From positions 2,933,501-2,997,500 of the forward strand of contig NZ_JABXWB010000001.1 of NCBI RefSeq assembly GCF_013375555.1: DNA of 64,000 nt, read 5' to 3'. The notes under the pieces are model-generated. The model did not search any database and was not told the DNA's origin. It was given only the letters and a program-made list of their open reading frames with translations. This document shows, piece after piece, positions 63,453-64,000 of the stretch. This stretch comes from Sphingobium sp. EM0848. GTDB lineage: Bacteria; Pseudomonadota; Alphaproteobacteria; Sphingomonadales; Sphingomonadaceae. Positions within the stretch are counted from its first letter, which is position 1; each line of letters opens with the position of its first letter. A program made the translations under genes and the position numbers.

Positions 63453-64000
63453 ATGGCCGAATGGCTCTATGAAGAAGGCATTGGCGAGGCCCGCGCCGCG
63501 CTGATCGAAAAGGGCCGTCTGGTCGAAGCGCAGATCGAGCGCGAAAGTGAAGCCGCCCGCGCTGGCGCGGTGATACAAGGCAAGCTGACCCACACGATCA
63601 TCCCGAAACGGCGCGGGATTGCGCGCCTGCTCTCCGGCGAAGATGTGCTGGTCGAACCCATCCCGCCGAAAATCGCGGAGGGCGCCACCGTCCTGCTCGA
63701 AATCCTGCGCGAAGCCATCCCCGAGGAAGGCCGCGCCAAGCTGGCCAAGGCCCGCATCGCCCAGCCCGGTTCGAAGGCGCATCCCGCCCCCAGCCTGCTT
63801 CAGCGCATCCGCTCTACCGGCATTCCCGTTGTGCCCTGCCCTGCCCATGAGGAAGACCGGCTCGAAGCTCATGGCTGGAGCGAACTGATGGAAGAGGCGA
63901 TGTCCGGTGACATCGGTACGGAGGAAGCGGCTCTGCGCATCTTCCCGACGCCCGCGATGATCCTGATAGATGTCGACGGCTCGATGCCGCCCGCCAAGCT
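63453..64000 (+). CDS. Ribonuclease E/G-like protein, N-terminal part
   Basis: The first 182 codons are visible; the gene runs off the right edge. MAEWLYEEGIGEARAALIEK, the RRGIARLLSGEDVLVEPI segment and the late MILIDVDGSMPPAK match the short RNase E/G-like proteins that follow maf in sphingomonads. The catalytic aspartate pair would lie around the visible end. Part of the infA-maf-ribonuclease run. The exact class is uncertain until the rest is seen. Confidence 0.8.
   Translation, partial: MAEWLYEEGIGEARAALIEKGRLVEAQIERESEAARAGAVIQGKLTHTIIPKRRGIARLLSGEDVLVEPIPPKIAEGATVLLEILREAIPEEGRAKLAKARIAQPGSKAHPAPSLLQRIRSTGIPVVPCPAHEEDRLEAHGWSELMEEAMSGDIGTEEAALRIFPTPAMILIDVDGSMPPAK

Noticed and set aside
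1..64000. tRNA, rRNA, CRISPR, IS or prophage content
   Set aside because: Scanned for; no cloverleaf in the short gaps, no spaced repeats, no transposase, integrase or phage motif seen.

Overview
The window looks like ordinary chromosome from an alphaproteobacterium of the sphingomonad group (Sphingobium/Sphingomonas/Novosphingobium-like). Grounds: strong G/C bias at third codon positions; a SciP (DUF1153) cell-cycle regulator; UrcA, COQ9, DUF1674/SDHAF4 and COG4223 proteins; the order infA-maf-ribonuclease; and the order rsmB-rpe-heparinase-purH. This is inference from gene content. I see no rRNA, tRNA, CRISPR array, insertion sequence or prophage, and no gene-free stretch over 300 bp.

1-8.8 kb: end of nadE, then gltX. 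A minus-strand hydrolase follows, then a 134-bp imperfect palindromic repeat, then a haem operon (hemC-hemD-COG4223 membrane protein). Divergent from hemC are tsaD, gpsA and a Wzx-like flippase. 8.8-18.9 kb: a PfkB/adenosine kinase, an EI24 membrane protein with a lipoprotein, queG, a two-gene ABC exporter with a Tat-exported MsrB, and a translationally coupled envelope cassette (FAD oxidoreductase, GtrA, GT-C-like protein). 19-28 kb: purH, heparinase-family protein, rpe, a lone PAS protein, rsmB, htpX, a 57-codon DUF1674 gene, an unknown gene and galU. 28-34 kb: ssb, feoAB behind a Fur-like box, a COQ9/EamA pair, and an Old Yellow Enzyme gene behind a perfect operator-like palindrome.

33.8-40.5 kb: riboflavin genes ribD-ribE-ribBX-ribH, then a coiled-coil membrane protein, tonB, an EF-hand protein and a DUF445 protein. 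40.5-46.6 kb: an RND efflux pump (adaptor and permease), two convergent YeaQ/GlsB membrane proteins and sciP. 46.7-64 kb: mnmA, hisG-hisD, nusB, thiL, an H+-pyrophosphatase, an S9 peptidase, a DUF2490 outer-membrane protein, bioF-bioD, an M13 peptidase, a DUF4168 protein, bioA, infA, maf and the start of an RNase E/G-like gene.

The most unusual locus is ribBX. Its product joins an XRE-like helix-turn-helix to a DHBP synthase and a GTP cyclohydrolase II-like domain that has lost its zinc cysteines. Its own promoter region carries a perfect 18-bp palindrome between candidate -35 and -10 elements, plus a third copy of the half-site 32 bp away. This suggests, but does not prove, a riboflavin enzyme that represses its own gene. 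Candidate operators are also visible before the OYE gene, tonB, the RND pump, urcA and the DUF2490 gene.
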